A stretch of 64,000 bases of DNA from FEN-1297 sp021817845 (GTDB taxonomy: Bacteria; Bacteroidota; Ignavibacteria; Ignavibacteriales; Ignavibacteriaceae): NCBI GenBank assembly GCA_021817845.1, contig JAKAFW010000009.1:1-64000 (forward strand). The letters are read 5' to 3'. Position 1 is the stretch's first letter. Each line of letters begins with the position of its first letter. Position numbers and translations under genes: made by a program. This document shows positions 45,593-55,128 of this stretch, in pieces. The notes under the pieces were generated by a model. That model was not told where the DNA came from. It made no database searches and was given only the letters and a program-made list of their open reading frames with translations.

Positions 45593-47680
45593 CTATTTTA
45601 TCAAGATCATTTTTTTTGTGAGAATGGATTCTTCGGTCTTTAGCTGGTAGAAGTAAATCCCGCTGTTTAAACCAGAGGCATTAAATTGAACATTATAGTT
45701 TCTCCCGGCTTCTGCTATACTGTCAAATAAATTTGCGACTTCTATTCCGAGGACATCATAGACTTTAATGGTTGCGTGCATTCTATAAGGAACCGTAAAT
45801 CCGATATTAGTCGATGGATTAAAAGGGTTTGGATAGTTTTGATTCAAGGTAAAATCTTTTATAACGGTAGACGAACTTTTTACATCCGCAGGGGTTTCAA
45901 TTGTAAACGCACCTGCTGTTATTATGCTGGTGGCTAAATTATTCTTGTCAAAAATTTTAATCAAACAATTTTGCGATGAAACATTTGGAACTAAAAATCT
46001 ATAAAATCCATAAATTGCCGGGGCATCCGGTGCTAATGAGTTCCAGCTTGATCCGCCGTTCGTTGATAACCCGATTATTAAATCTGAAATCGAATAACTG
46101 TTCCATCTTATTTCTTGAACAGAGCCAGCCTGCCAGATTTCCCCTATAGCCGGCGATAATATTTGAATGGATCCTGTTAGCCCTTGCTCTATAATATCAA
46201 CTTTATAAAAATTAAATCCACCGGTATCAAAAACAATTTTTAACTTGTGTAAGCCTTTTTTCAATAAAATAGTGTTTGCGCTAATTGTCGTCCATGTTTG
46301 CCATCCGTTAGTAGACGGAACTGTTATTGAATTGGTGACATTAACCCCGTCTATTTCGACATGCAGAGAACCCCCTCCCGATCCCGAAGCAACGCGAAAA
46401 TTGAAATTATATGTGGCACTGTCTTTTATATTAACTGTGTAATTTAACCATTCACCCGGGTCAATCCAGCCGACATCGTAGCCGCCTCCATTATCGGCGC
46501 ATGATTCTATCCCGACACTGTCATTCCTATAAAGCCCTCCGTTATTTGCTGTTGCCGTATTATAATACCCGGAATTTTGACCACCTAAATCATAATTGAT
46601 AGCATAGATAGTCCCCGGGATTTTTGTCGGACTACCTGAATACGGAGCTTGTCCACCAATTCCTACTGTTACATTTGACGAGCTTGATTTCGCCTGATAT
46701 CCTGAATCTGTTGTCACTACTGCTGAGATAGAATAATTTCCCGGACTAACATTTCTCCATGTCATTTGGTAAGGACTAATATCGGATTCTCCTATTTTTA
46801 GTGCACCCTGAAAAAATTCCACCTTAGAAATTTTTCCGCTGTATTGAACATTCGTATTTATTGGAATATCTGAAAGTGTTGCATAAGTTGAACTATTTAA
46901 TGGAGAACTTAAATTTATTTGAGGCAATGCCGAAATATTTTTATAAACTCTAACATAATCAACTACCAATTGCTGAGGAAATACAGTCGAAGAATCAGGG
47001 TTACCCGGCCAACTTCCGCCAACAGCGAGATTAAGAATGATGAAAAACGATTTCCTAAAAGCCTCTAAAGCAGACGGAGAAGTGTTTAGTACATTATAAG
47101 TTATTCCGTCAATATGCCATGCAATTTGCGTTGGTGTCCAGGTAATATCATAAACATGGAATGAGTCTGCTAATGTTCCTGAATTTAAAGTGTAAGTGTT
47201 AGTAAAATCACCACCCCAATGAGCCGAGCCGTGCACGGTATTTTCTCTTCCTTGACCGCCTATCATTTCCATAATATCGATTTCGCCGCATTTAGGCCAG
47301 CCGACGGAGCTTATATTATCTCCCAACATCCAGAAAGCCGGCCACATTCCTTGCCCGAATGGAAGCTTCATCCTTGCTTCTATCTTTCCGTATTGAAACG
47401 ATTTTAATCCTTCAGTCTTTATCCTTGCAGAAGTATACGAACCGTTGCTCTCTTTTCGCGCATTTATATAAAGGTATCCGTTCTGAATAAAAATGTTGTT
47501 TGAGCTGTTGGTGTATGTCTCCAATTCTTTATTCCCCCAGCCGTTGTTGTTTCCTAAATCAAATGTCCATGCAGTATTATCAAGCGTAGACCCGTTGAAT
47601 TCATCTGACCAAATTAATTGATAATTCTGCGCGAATGTTGATATAAAAGGAAAAAGAAGTAGTAGAAAAATTTTCTTCAT
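45593..47680 (-). CDS. GH16 endo-beta-glucanase with CBM6 and T9SS sorting tail
   Basis: 695 residues. Signal peptide 1-18; GH16 jelly roll about 20-250 with the catalytic block GEIDIMEMIGG (nucleophile Glu133, Asp135, acid/base Glu138), the form with the extra Met found in laminarinases (endo-1,3-beta-glucanases) and relatives; an Ig-like domain about 255-340; a CBM6 about 345-490; another Ig-like module (SPAIGEIWQAGSVQEIRW); and a C-terminal type A sorting domain about 610-695 (NYPNPFNPSTNIGFTVP, IKVYDVLGIEV, GIYFYQL, KKMILIK). It should cross the outer membrane by the type IX system, whose SprA and PorX genes lie at 55900 and 62973. The only clear sorting tail in this window. Confidence 0.92.
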   Translation of the reverse strand: MKKIFLLLLFPFISTFAQNYQLIWSDEFNGSTLDNTAWTFDLGNNNGWGNKELETYTNSSNNIFIQNGYLYINARKESNGSYTSARIKTEGLKSFQYGKIEARMKLPFGQGMWPAFWMLGDNISSVGWPKCGEIDIMEMIGGQGRENTVHGSAHWGGDFTNTYTLNSGTLADSFHVYDITWTPTQIAWHIDGITYNVLNTSPSALEAFRKSFFIILNLAVGGSWPGNPDSSTVFPQQLVVDYVRVYKNISALPQINLSSPLNSSTYATLSDIPINTNVQYSGKISKVEFFQGALKIGESDISPYQMTWRNVSPGNYSISAVVTTDSGYQAKSSSSNVTVGIGGQAPYSGSPTKIPGTIYAINYDLGGQNSGYYNTATANNGGLYRNDSVGIESCADNGGGYDVGWIDPGEWLNYTVNIKDSATYNFNFRVASGSGGGSLHVEIDGVNVTNSITVPSTNGWQTWTTISANTILLKKGLHKLKIVFDTGGFNFYKVDIIEQGLTGSIQILSPAIGEIWQAGSVQEIRWNSYSISDLIIGLSTNGGSSWNSLAPDAPAIYGFYRFLVPNVSSQNCLIKIFDKNNLATSIITAGAFTIETPADVKSSSTVIKDFTLNQNYPNPFNPSTNIGFTVPYRMHATIKVYDVLGIEVANLFDSIAEAGRNYNVQFNASGLNSGIYFYQLKTEESILTKKMILIK

Positions 47681-47991
47681 AATTTTTTTCCATTTTAATT
47701 ATTAAAAAATTTCAAATGTTTTTACAATATTTGATTAATCATATTCTTATTAAAGACTCATATTTTATGCCAGATAATAAGACGTTCCTATGATGATTTA
47801 TCGAAAATTCAGAAGTAATTCAAATGTAGCAATTATCTAAATAATAAATCAATTTTATTAAAAGGATAAAATTTCTATCTCTTTAAAATTATTAATAATG
47901 TTAATAAACATTCTCCTCCATTTATTAAATATTCCATACTTTTTAACCATAGAAATTAGAAGATAACTATATCTTCTTCATTCTGCGTATA
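47681..47991. other. AT-rich intergenic stretch
   Basis: About 310 bp upstream of the minus-strand GH16 gene and of a small plus-strand frame. Very AT-rich with many short A/T runs; it must contain the GH16 promoter, but I see no box pair clear enough to call and no stable hairpin. Confidence 0.4.
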
Positions 47992-48195
47992 TTGGGTTCT
48001 GCAAAAGGAGATAGAGTAAATTATAAACCAATTAGGATAACCGAAACCGGGATAAATTTTTATGGCGGTAATTGTGATGATATATTTTCAATATCTTCAA
48101 AGGATATTAAGGCAAAACATTTTGATGCCGTCAAGAATTTTGTTAACAACATTAAAAATAATTTGAATGAGAAAATAATTCTTACTTCTAAGTAG
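47992..48195 (+). CDS. Possible small protein, unknown
   Basis: 67 codons from TTG 47992 (no ATG available), reading KPIRITETGINFYGGNCDDI, then FSISSKDIKAKHFDAVKNFV and a Lys-rich end. There is no good ribosome site before the TTG. The codon use is ordinary and the sequence is not obviously repetitive, so it may be a real small gene or a gene remnant between two minus-strand genes. Not recognised. Confidence 0.3.
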   Translation: MGSAKGDRVNYKPIRITETGINFYGGNCDDIFSISSKDIKAKHFDAVKNFVNNIKNNLNEKIILTSK

Positions 48196-48208
48196 GAAAA
48201 TCTAAATT

Positions 48209-49822
48209 TTAGATAGCACCTGTTAAACTTTCTGCCGTAAACGGAATGTCGGATAATTCTATCTTCGGATGTTTCTCAATAAAATAATTCATTGACCATT
48301 CGCTTGTTAATAAAATTACAGTTCTGTCATTTGAATCCATTGCAATAGCAGCGCCGGCAGGCAGGACAATTTTCTCTAATTGATCATCGCTAATCTCAGG
48401 CGAAACCCACCGTAATACTTTCCAGTTTGTTTGCTCTAATCTTGATTCCGCGCCGTACTCATCCTGCAAACGATATTGAACAACTTCAAATTGAAGAGGT
48501 CCAACAGCACCGAGTAGTGGAACTTTTTGATATGAACTTTTTAAGTAGAAAGCTTGAATAACACCCTCTTGCAAAAGCTGATCAAGGCCGTCTCTAAATT
48601 TTTTGTAATTTGAAGGATTGGGATTGTGCATGAATACAAAGTGTTCCGGTGCGAATTTTGGAATTTCATGATAGATAATTGCCGGATCTTCTGTAATCGT
48701 ATCACCGATTCCAAAGTTTGAGTTCCCTACAAATCCAATAATATCGCCTGCATATGCTTCATCAATTGTTTCGCGATCTTGACCGAAGAGTTTTTGAGAA
48801 TTAGACAATCGAAGTTTTTTCCCTGAAGTAGCGTGAGTAGCCTGCATATCGCGAGTAAATTTTCCTGAACAAACTCGAAGAAATGCTATTCTATCCCTAT
48901 GCTTTGGGTCCATGTTTGCTTGAATCTTAAAAATGAATCCTGAAAAGTTATCGTCTTCAGGTTTTACAATTCCGGAAGTGCTTACTCTTGCCGCAGGGGG
49001 AATTGCATAATTAAGAAATCCGTCTAAAAGAAGCTGCACACCGAAATTGTTCATTGCGCTGCCGAAGAAAACCGGAGTTAATTTACCTTGAATGACCGCA
49101 TCGGAATTAAATTGTTCCCCCGCAGTATCGAGCATTTCTAGCTCTTCGATTAAACGGTCATAATTTTCGGGGCTTAATTTTTCTTTCACGAAGGGGTCTG
49201 TAACATTGTGAACCGAAACGGGAGAAATAAATTGGCCGCCTGTTGTTTTTTCAAATAAATGAATTTCTTTTCCGATCCGGTCATATACACCCTTGAAATC
49301 AAGGCCAGTGCCGAGCGGATAGTTCATTGGATAAGCTCCGATTTTCAGAACGCTTTCCAATTCATCAATCAATACAAGCGGATCCAAAGTCGGTCTGTCT
49401 AATTTATTTATGAATGTAAATATTGGGATGGATCTTTTACGGCACACTTCAAATAATTTCTTCGTCTGTGCTTCTATTCCTTTTGCGGCATCTATAACCA
49501 TCACCACAGCGTCAACTGCGGTCAAAACACGGTATGTATCTTCGGAGAAATCTTCGTGACCCGGGGTATCGAGTAAATTTATCTTGTAGCCTCTATAATC
49601 AAATTGAAGTACAGTCGAACTTATTGAAATACCTCTCTTCTTTTCAAGCTCCATCCAATCCGAAGTAGATGATCGTTGATTCTTCCTTGCCGTAACCGAA
49701 CCGGCTAGCTGCACAGCACCTCCGTACAATAGGAATTTCTCCGTAAGTGTTGTCTTTCCTGCATCAGGATGAGATATGATTGCAAAAGTTCTGCGTCTAT
49801 TAATTTCTTTTAAATTTATCAT
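48209..49822 (-). CDS. prfC: Peptide chain release factor 3
   Basis: 537 residues, the usual length. GTPase motifs are G1 SHPDAGKTTLTEKFL, the switch II DTPGHEDFSEDTYR and NKLDRPT (G4). The RF3-specific sequence following (KRGISISSTVLQFDYRG, ERLLEQ-like LDQLLQEGVIQAFYLKSS, GAVGPLQFEVVQYRLQDEYG) separates it from EF-G. It recycles RF1/RF2 from the ribosome after peptide release. Single gene; its promoter lies in the 49823-50082 gap, divergent from hpnC. Confidence 0.95.
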   Translation of the reverse strand: MINLKEINRRRTFAIISHPDAGKTTLTEKFLLYGGAVQLAGSVTARKNQRSSTSDWMELEKKRGISISSTVLQFDYRGYKINLLDTPGHEDFSEDTYRVLTAVDAVVMVIDAAKGIEAQTKKLFEVCRKRSIPIFTFINKLDRPTLDPLVLIDELESVLKIGAYPMNYPLGTGLDFKGVYDRIGKEIHLFEKTTGGQFISPVSVHNVTDPFVKEKLSPENYDRLIEELEMLDTAGEQFNSDAVIQGKLTPVFFGSAMNNFGVQLLLDGFLNYAIPPAARVSTSGIVKPEDDNFSGFIFKIQANMDPKHRDRIAFLRVCSGKFTRDMQATHATSGKKLRLSNSQKLFGQDRETIDEAYAGDIIGFVGNSNFGIGDTITEDPAIIYHEIPKFAPEHFVFMHNPNPSNYKKFRDGLDQLLQEGVIQAFYLKSSYQKVPLLGAVGPLQFEVVQYRLQDEYGAESRLEQTNWKVLRWVSPEISDDQLEKIVLPAGAAIAMDSNDRTVILLTSEWSMNYFIEKHPKIELSDIPFTAESLTGAI

Positions 49823-50082
49823 TGTATAAGTTGAATTAGTATATAAAAAAAGTAACTAAGGATTTTAAGCGGAAATGTCCTAGTAGAAGAACCGGGATAT
49901 TATGTGCTGGCTTTCAACCTGGTAAGTCGAACGATTATTGTCTTTATGAATTTTCAAAAGGCTCTAACTAAATTATTTTTACTGCACAAATTTAATTATT
50001 TTTCCCTCCTAGAACAATATTCAAGAGTAATTCACATTTTTATATAAGAATTATATCAAAAGGCTTAGAAAACTACTGATTC

Positions 50083-50949
50083 ATGGCGAATTTAATTAAC
50101 ACTAGTGATATGGATAGAAATTCTGCTTATAATGAAGCAATTAGGTTTGCAAAGAATCATTACGAAAACTTTCCAGTCATCTCCTTCCTAATTCCAAAAG
50201 ACTTAAGAAAACATATTGCTATAATTTATTGGTTTGCAAGAACGGCAGATGATATAGCGGACGAAGGAGCATTATCCGAGGCAGAAAGAATAATGCAACT
50301 CAATGAATTCGAAACGAGATTGACCCAAACATTAAAAGGCAACTTCTCAAATCAATATGATTTAGCACTTCATTCAACAGTGAAAGAAAAAAAACTATCG
50401 CTCAAATACTTTTATAACCTTTTAAAGGCATTTCGGCAAGACATTACAGTTAAAAGATATGAAGACTTTTCGTCACTTCAGAGCTATTGTGTCAACTCAG
50501 CTAATCCGGTCGGAAGACTAATCCTTGAGTTATACAATATCCGTGACGAAAATGCATTTAATTATTCAGATTCAATTTGCACAGCCCTTCAACTAACAAA
50601 TTTTTGGCAGGATACTGCCTTAGATTTTCAAAAGGGCAGAATTTATTACCCGGCAAAAGAGATGGAAAAATTTGGTGTCACTGAAAAAATGTTTGAGTTG
50701 AATGAAAATAATTTTAATTTAAAGGAGATGGTAAAGCATAATGTTGAGAGGACGTTAAAATTATTTGACGATGGCAAGAACCTTCTTCCGTTTTTAAATG
50801 GAAGATTGAATTTTGAAATTAAATGGACCATCATGGGAGGCGAAAAAATTTTAGATAAAATAAGATTGCTTAATTATAATGTCCTTAATTTTCGCCCTGA
50901 AATAACAAAAAAAGATGTTTTATCTCTATTAATAAAGTCTTTCTTTTAA
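50083..50949 (+). CDS. hpnC: HpnC-type squalene/phytoene synthase family protein
   Basis: 288 residues. Two Asp-rich motifs of the trans-prenyl head-to-head synthases are present: WFARTADDIADEGA and LTNFWQDTALDFQKGRIYYP. It is the first of three adjacent genes hpnC-hpnD-hpnE with 2-bp spacing and 1-bp overlap, the order that defines the three-step bacterial squalene route: HpnD makes presqualene diphosphate, HpnC converts it to hydroxysqualene, HpnE reduces it to squalene. Assignment as HpnC rather than carotenoid CrtB rests on this operon. No squalene-hopene cyclase lies in the window. Confidence 0.88.
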   Translation: MANLINTSDMDRNSAYNEAIRFAKNHYENFPVISFLIPKDLRKHIAIIYWFARTADDIADEGALSEAERIMQLNEFETRLTQTLKGNFSNQYDLALHSTVKEKKLSLKYFYNLLKAFRQDITVKRYEDFSSLQSYCVNSANPVGRLILELYNIRDENAFNYSDSICTALQLTNFWQDTALDFQKGRIYYPAKEMEKFGVTEKMFELNENNFNLKEMVKHNVERTLKLFDDGKNLLPFLNGRLNFEIKWTIMGGEKILDKIRLLNYNVLNFRPEITKKDVLSLLIKSFF

Positions 50950-50951
50950 TT

Positions 50952-51794
50952 ATGAGTGATTCGGTAAAAGAAATAGCGAAAGGCAGCAACAGTAGTTTTT
51001 ATTATGCCTTCAATTTGCTTCCCGTGGAAAAACGGGATGCAATGAATACCGTCTATGCTTTTTGCCGCAAAACAGACGATATTGTTGATACCGAAAACGA
51101 ATCGGACGAAATTAAATATGATAAGCTGCACAAATGGAGAGTTGAATTAGAAAAATCTTTACGCGGGCATTCCGACTACCAGCTTCTAAATAAACTCGGT
51201 AAAACAATCACCCAATTTAATATCCCTACTGACCCGTTCTTCGAATTATTAAAAGGAATGGAAATGGACCTTCAAAAGAAAAGATATGTTACTTTTGAGG
51301 ACTTGCAGCTTTATTGCTACCGCGTTGCTTCTACTGTCGGCTTAATGTGTATAGAGATTTTTGGCTACAAACATAAATCCGCTAAAGACTTTGCCGTTGA
51401 CCTAGGTATTGCTCTTCAACTTACTAATATCCTGCGAGATGTTAAGAAGGACTCACTTAACGGGAGGATTTACATACCGCAGGAGGATTTGCAGAAGTTT
51501 AATTACTCAGAAGATCAACTGTTTAATCAAACGTACAACGGAAATTTCCAATCTTTAATGCAATATGAAGTAAACCGCGCTGAAATATTTTTTGACCGTG
51601 CAACAAAAGCACTTAACCTTGACGATAAATATTCCATGTTTGCCGCTAGAGCTATGCAGCATATCTATCATAAAATACTTGAAAAAATTATAAATGCTAA
51701 TTACGATGTTTACCATAAAAATATTAAAGTCTCTAAAGTGGAAAAGGTGGGCATAGCTGTAGGCGTTTGGGCAAAGTATAGCCTAGTTTATTAA
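50952..51794 (+). CDS. hpnD: HpnD-type presqualene diphosphate synthase
   Basis: 280 residues of the squalene/phytoene synthase family. Motifs: YAFCRKTDDIVDTEN (first Asp-rich), RVASTVGLMCIEIFG and LTNILRDVKKDSLNGRIYIP (second Asp-rich, typical of HpnD and CrtB). It condenses two farnesyl diphosphates head to head. Begins 2 bp after hpnC stops and its stop overlaps the hpnE start (TAATG). Together with hpnC it represents two paralogues side by side; phytoene synthase is the alternative reading. Confidence 0.88.
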   Translation: MSDSVKEIAKGSNSSFYYAFNLLPVEKRDAMNTVYAFCRKTDDIVDTENESDEIKYDKLHKWRVELEKSLRGHSDYQLLNKLGKTITQFNIPTDPFFELLKGMEMDLQKKRYVTFEDLQLYCYRVASTVGLMCIEIFGYKHKSAKDFAVDLGIALQLTNILRDVKKDSLNGRIYIPQEDLQKFNYSEDQLFNQTYNGNFQSLMQYEVNRAEIFFDRATKALNLDDKYSMFAARAMQHIYHKILEKIINANYDVYHKNIKVSKVEKVGIAVGVWAKYSLVY

Positions 51795-53077
51795 TGAAGA
51801 AATGCATAGTAATAGGAGGAGGATTTGCCGGTCTAACATCTGCAGTCTACCTTGCCAAAGCAGGATATAATGTTGAACTCATAGAAGCTTCGTCTAAGTT
51901 AGGCGGGCGTGCCTATTCCTTCCTTGATAAGAATACCGGCACCGTAATTGACAATGGACAGCATATACTTATGGGCTGTTATGATGAAACGCTCAAGTTT
52001 ATTAAACTGATTAAAGCTGAAGATAATTTTCATTTCCAAAAAAGATTAGAGGTAAATTTTCTTGCATCCAATTTTAAAATTCTACCATTAAAATCTTTCC
52101 CCGTTTTTTATCCTTTAAATCTATTGCTTGGTTTGCTAAATTATAAAGCTATTACATTTTTTGAAAGACTAAAGCTTCTAAAGTTCATATTGACGCTTCC
52201 GTTTTTTCCTAAAAAAAAATTAGATCATATGAATGTTGCTGAGTTGCTTGAAAATGGAAATCAAAACGAAAACATTAGAAAAGCATTTTGGGAAATTATC
52301 GCGGTTGGGGCTTTGAATGCAAATATTGAAAATGCATCTGCAAAAATTTTTGCGGATGTCTTGAGGAAAATATTTTTCAAGGGAAATTCCTCTTCGACAA
52401 TTGTCCTCCCCTTATATGGTTTAAGTGAATCCTATTGCAATCATGCTCAAAAATTTATAGAAGAAAATAATGGGAGAATATTTTTTTCAGAGCCTGTCTT
52501 ATCGCTGCAAATTGAAAATGAAAAAGTTTCAGAAATAATTACCTCTAAAAGAACTATCACGGATTTTGACTTTGTTGTAACCGCAGTTCCTTTGTTTGCG
52601 ATTGAAAAGATTTCTCCGGATATAATTACTGATAAGTTTCATCTCAAGTATTCTTCAATTCTGTCAACCCATATTTGGTTGAACGAAAATCCATTGGATA
52701 AAACTTTTTATGGATTGATTGATTCTGAAGTACATTGGATTTTTAACCACGGCACACACATCACTATCGTTATTAGCCATGCTAATGAACTGGCAGAGAA
52801 ATCAAACGAAACAATTTTTGAAATTATTATGTCTGAGATTGAAAAATTTACAAAAATTAAAAAAGAGTTGGTTATTAGATATAAAATTATTAAAGAAAAA
52901 CGGGCAACATTTATTCCGTTAGGTGATATAATAAAACTAAGACCACCGTCAAGAACAAAATTAAGAAATGTTTTTCTTGCAGGGGATTGGACGGATACCG
53001 GCTTGCCGTCGACAATAGAAAGTGCTGTCAAAAGCGGGCGCACTGCAGCAGAAATTATTATTGGACAATCATATTAG
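51794..53077 (+). CDS. hpnE: HpnE-type FAD-dependent hydroxysqualene dehydroxylase
   Basis: 427 residues, a flavin amine oxidase/phytoene desaturase-like fold with the dinucleotide motif VIGGGFAGLTSAVYLAKAGY at the N-terminus, the GGRAYSF loop and the C-terminal FAD contact LAGDWTDTGLPSTIESAVKS. Overlaps hpnD by one base (TAATG), so it is translationally coupled. Expected to remove the hydroxyl of hydroxysqualene to give squalene for hopanoid or sterol-like lipids. The operon order makes this better supported than carotenoid desaturase. Confidence 0.88.
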   Translation: MKKCIVIGGGFAGLTSAVYLAKAGYNVELIEASSKLGGRAYSFLDKNTGTVIDNGQHILMGCYDETLKFIKLIKAEDNFHFQKRLEVNFLASNFKILPLKSFPVFYPLNLLLGLLNYKAITFFERLKLLKFILTLPFFPKKKLDHMNVAELLENGNQNENIRKAFWEIIAVGALNANIENASAKIFADVLRKIFFKGNSSSTIVLPLYGLSESYCNHAQKFIEENNGRIFFSEPVLSLQIENEKVSEIITSKRTITDFDFVVTAVPLFAIEKISPDIITDKFHLKYSSILSTHIWLNENPLDKTFYGLIDSEVHWIFNHGTHITIVISHANELAEKSNETIFEIIMSEIEKFTKIKKELVIRYKIIKEKRATFIPLGDIIKLRPPSRTKLRNVFLAGDWTDTGLPSTIESAVKSGRTAAEIIIGQSY

Positions 53078-53371
53078 CCTACATCTTTTCTTTTAATTTT
53101 GAGAATAAGGCACCCCCAAAAAGGTTTTTTAACCCTAAACTTTTGGATAGTAACACAAGAAAAATTGAGTTGATTATTATCCCGCTTGTTATTAATTTTT
53201 ATACAAAGTTGTTTCAATCATTTATTTTTATGATCAAATTCCATCCACATACAATAGAAAGGAGCCAATCTAGCAAATCAAAATTCCATAATCATTTTCG
53301 TTTTATCGTAATAAGCGATTGTAAGAACTTTCTAATTACAAAATTTTATATACAAATTTCCGGGGATTAAA
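53078..53371 (+). other. Intergenic region before citrate synthase
   Basis: Open frames here have no ribosome site and an unnatural composition, so I call no gene. It holds the leader of the citrate synthase gene (TTCCGGGGATTAAA before the ATG). A run of C then A/G (CCCCCAAAAAGGTTTTTTAACC) near 53113 could fold weakly and may end the hpn transcript. Confidence 0.4.
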
Positions 53372-54670
53372 ATGAATAAAGATCATTTAACTCTAACCGA
53401 TACAGCTAAACTATTTATCAATGATAAAGAGTTTGACTTACCTACAACTGTTGGTTCCGAAGATGAAGTAGGAATTGATATCTCTCAATTAAGAAATAAA
53501 ACCGGCGCAATAACGTTTGATTCCGGCTATGGAAATACCGGCTCGTGCCAAAGTTCTATTACATTTATTGACGGAGAAAAAGGAATACTTCGTTACCGCG
53601 GATATCCGATAGAAGAACTAGCTGAGAAATCTAACTTTATTGATGTAAGTTTTCTGCTCATATTTGGACATCTTCCAAATAAAGCTGAGCTCGAAAGATT
53701 TCACTTTCAACTAACTCATCATAGTCTGATTCATGAAGATATGAAAAAATTTTTTGAAGGCTTTCCTCCTACTGCTCATCCAATGGGAATTCTTTCAGCG
53801 ATGGTTAGTTCATTATCTGCGTTTTATCCAGAAGCTGGATATGATGCCGACGTTGAACTGAATATTGTTAGATTACTGGCAAAATTAAAAACCATTGCTG
53901 CTTTTTCATATAAGAAATCTATCGGGCAGCCTTACGTTTATCCAAGGAACGACCTTAGCTATAGCGCCGATATGTTGAACATGATGTTTGCGGTGCCATC
54001 AGAGCCTTACGAAGTTCCTAAAGTTGTTGAAGAAGCTTTGGATCTCCTTTTAATTTTGCATGCCGACCATGAACAAAATTGCAGTACATCTACCGTGCGA
54101 ATGGTTGGAAGTAGTGAAGCTAATTTATTTGCTTCAATTTCATCAGGTATCTGTGCGCTTTGGGGACCGCTTCATGGCGGAGCAAACCAGCAAGTAATTC
54201 AAATGCTCGAAAAAATTAAAAACGATGGTGGGGATTATAAAAAATATATTAACCTTGCAAAAGATCGCGAATCAAAATTTAAGTTGATGGGCTTCGGTCA
54301 TAGAGTATATAAAAATTTTGATCCGAGAGCTAAAATTCTAAAAGGCTCCGCCGATAGGGTTTTGTCTGAAATCGGCGTAAAGGATCCGCTTTTGGATATT
54401 GCAAAGAATCTTGAAGAAATCGCTTTGAAAGATGAATTTTTTATTGAACGCAAACTTTATCCCAATGTTGATTTCTATAGTGGAATAATTTACCGTGCAA
54501 TGGGAATTCCTACTAATATGTTCACTGTTATGTTTGCTCTGGGAAGGCTTCCCGGGTGGATAGCGCAATGGAAAGAAATGCGCGAAACTCCCGGCGCAAG
54601 AATTTACCGTCCGAGGCAAATTTATACCGGCGAAACTAAACGTTCCTTTGTTCCACTGGAAAAAAGATAG
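53372..54670 (+). CDS. gltA: Citrate synthase
   Basis: 432 residues of the hexameric type II form. Catalytic blocks are HADHEQNCSTSTVRMVGSS (His in the NCST region), WGPLHGGANQQV (second His) and the Asp in PNVDFYSGIIYRAMGIP; GFGHRVYKNFDPRAK is the oxaloacetate/CoA region. Condenses acetyl-CoA and oxaloacetate. Single gene with a strong terminator directly after. Functionally linked to acsA at 42636. Confidence 0.96.
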   Translation: MNKDHLTLTDTAKLFINDKEFDLPTTVGSEDEVGIDISQLRNKTGAITFDSGYGNTGSCQSSITFIDGEKGILRYRGYPIEELAEKSNFIDVSFLLIFGHLPNKAELERFHFQLTHHSLIHEDMKKFFEGFPPTAHPMGILSAMVSSLSAFYPEAGYDADVELNIVRLLAKLKTIAAFSYKKSIGQPYVYPRNDLSYSADMLNMMFAVPSEPYEVPKVVEEALDLLLILHADHEQNCSTSTVRMVGSSEANLFASISSGICALWGPLHGGANQQVIQMLEKIKNDGGDYKKYINLAKDRESKFKLMGFGHRVYKNFDPRAKILKGSADRVLSEIGVKDPLLDIAKNLEEIALKDEFFIERKLYPNVDFYSGIIYRAMGIPTNMFTVMFALGRLPGWIAQWKEMRETPGARIYRPRQIYTGETKRSFVPLEKR

Positions 54671-54687
54671 AAAAAAGTACTTTAACT

Positions 54688-54726
54688 AAAGCGCACAGTT
54701 TCATCCTTTTTAAGATTGTGCGCTTT
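54688..54726. terminator. Terminator between gltA and the 54729 minus-strand gene
   Basis: Perfect 10-bp stem AAAGCGCACA/TGTGCGCTTT (54688-54697 with 54717-54726) around a 19-nt loop, followed by TGTTATTTT. It lies 17 bp past gltA and also ends right at the stop of the convergent small gene, so it likely serves both. Confidence 0.85.
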
Positions 54727-54728
54727 TG

Positions 54729-54995
54729 TTATTTTAAAAGTTTGTGGATAGCTTGACCAGCGAAACTTTGATAATTCAAAATTTTCTCAAGCTCAATAAT
54801 GCGGGAGGTCTTCGTTGTAGAGTCTATAGCAATCGACTTAAAAAGATAATGCTTTTTATTGATGAACATTGTAAATGAATATCCGGATTCTGTAATTGAG
54901 TTAACTTTGTTAAATAAAAATCCGGTCAAATCAATTTTAATTGAAATCCATATAATCAAACTAAGAATTAGGATAGTTAGAAACACTTTTTTCAT
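54729..54995 (-). CDS. Small single-anchor protein, unknown
   Basis: 88 residues: MKKVFLTILILSLIIWISIK is a signal anchor, followed by a polar region (GYSFTMFINKKHYLF, TSRIIELEKILNYQS). It begins with ATG and ends at the shared terminator, so it looks like a genuine small gene, but the ribosome site is weak. No family recognised. Confidence 0.5.
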   Translation of the reverse strand: MKKVFLTILILSLIIWISIKIDLTGFLFNKVNSITESGYSFTMFINKKHYLFKSIAIDSTTKTSRIIELEKILNYQSFAGQAIHKLLK

Positions 54996-55128
54996 CTTAA
55001 GTAAAATCTTTCTCTTCGTTTTTAACCTCTTTGTAATTTAAATAAAGTAAGTTTAAATAGAAAAGAGTAAAATTTCTTCTGTGATAACGAGTGAGGTTAT
55101 GCGTATTTTTTGTCTAAAAGAATAAGTT

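Noticed and set aside
52987..53370. 127-codon frame between hpnE and citrate synthase
   Set aside because: It begins inside hpnE in another frame, lacks a ribosome site and has an unnatural composition.
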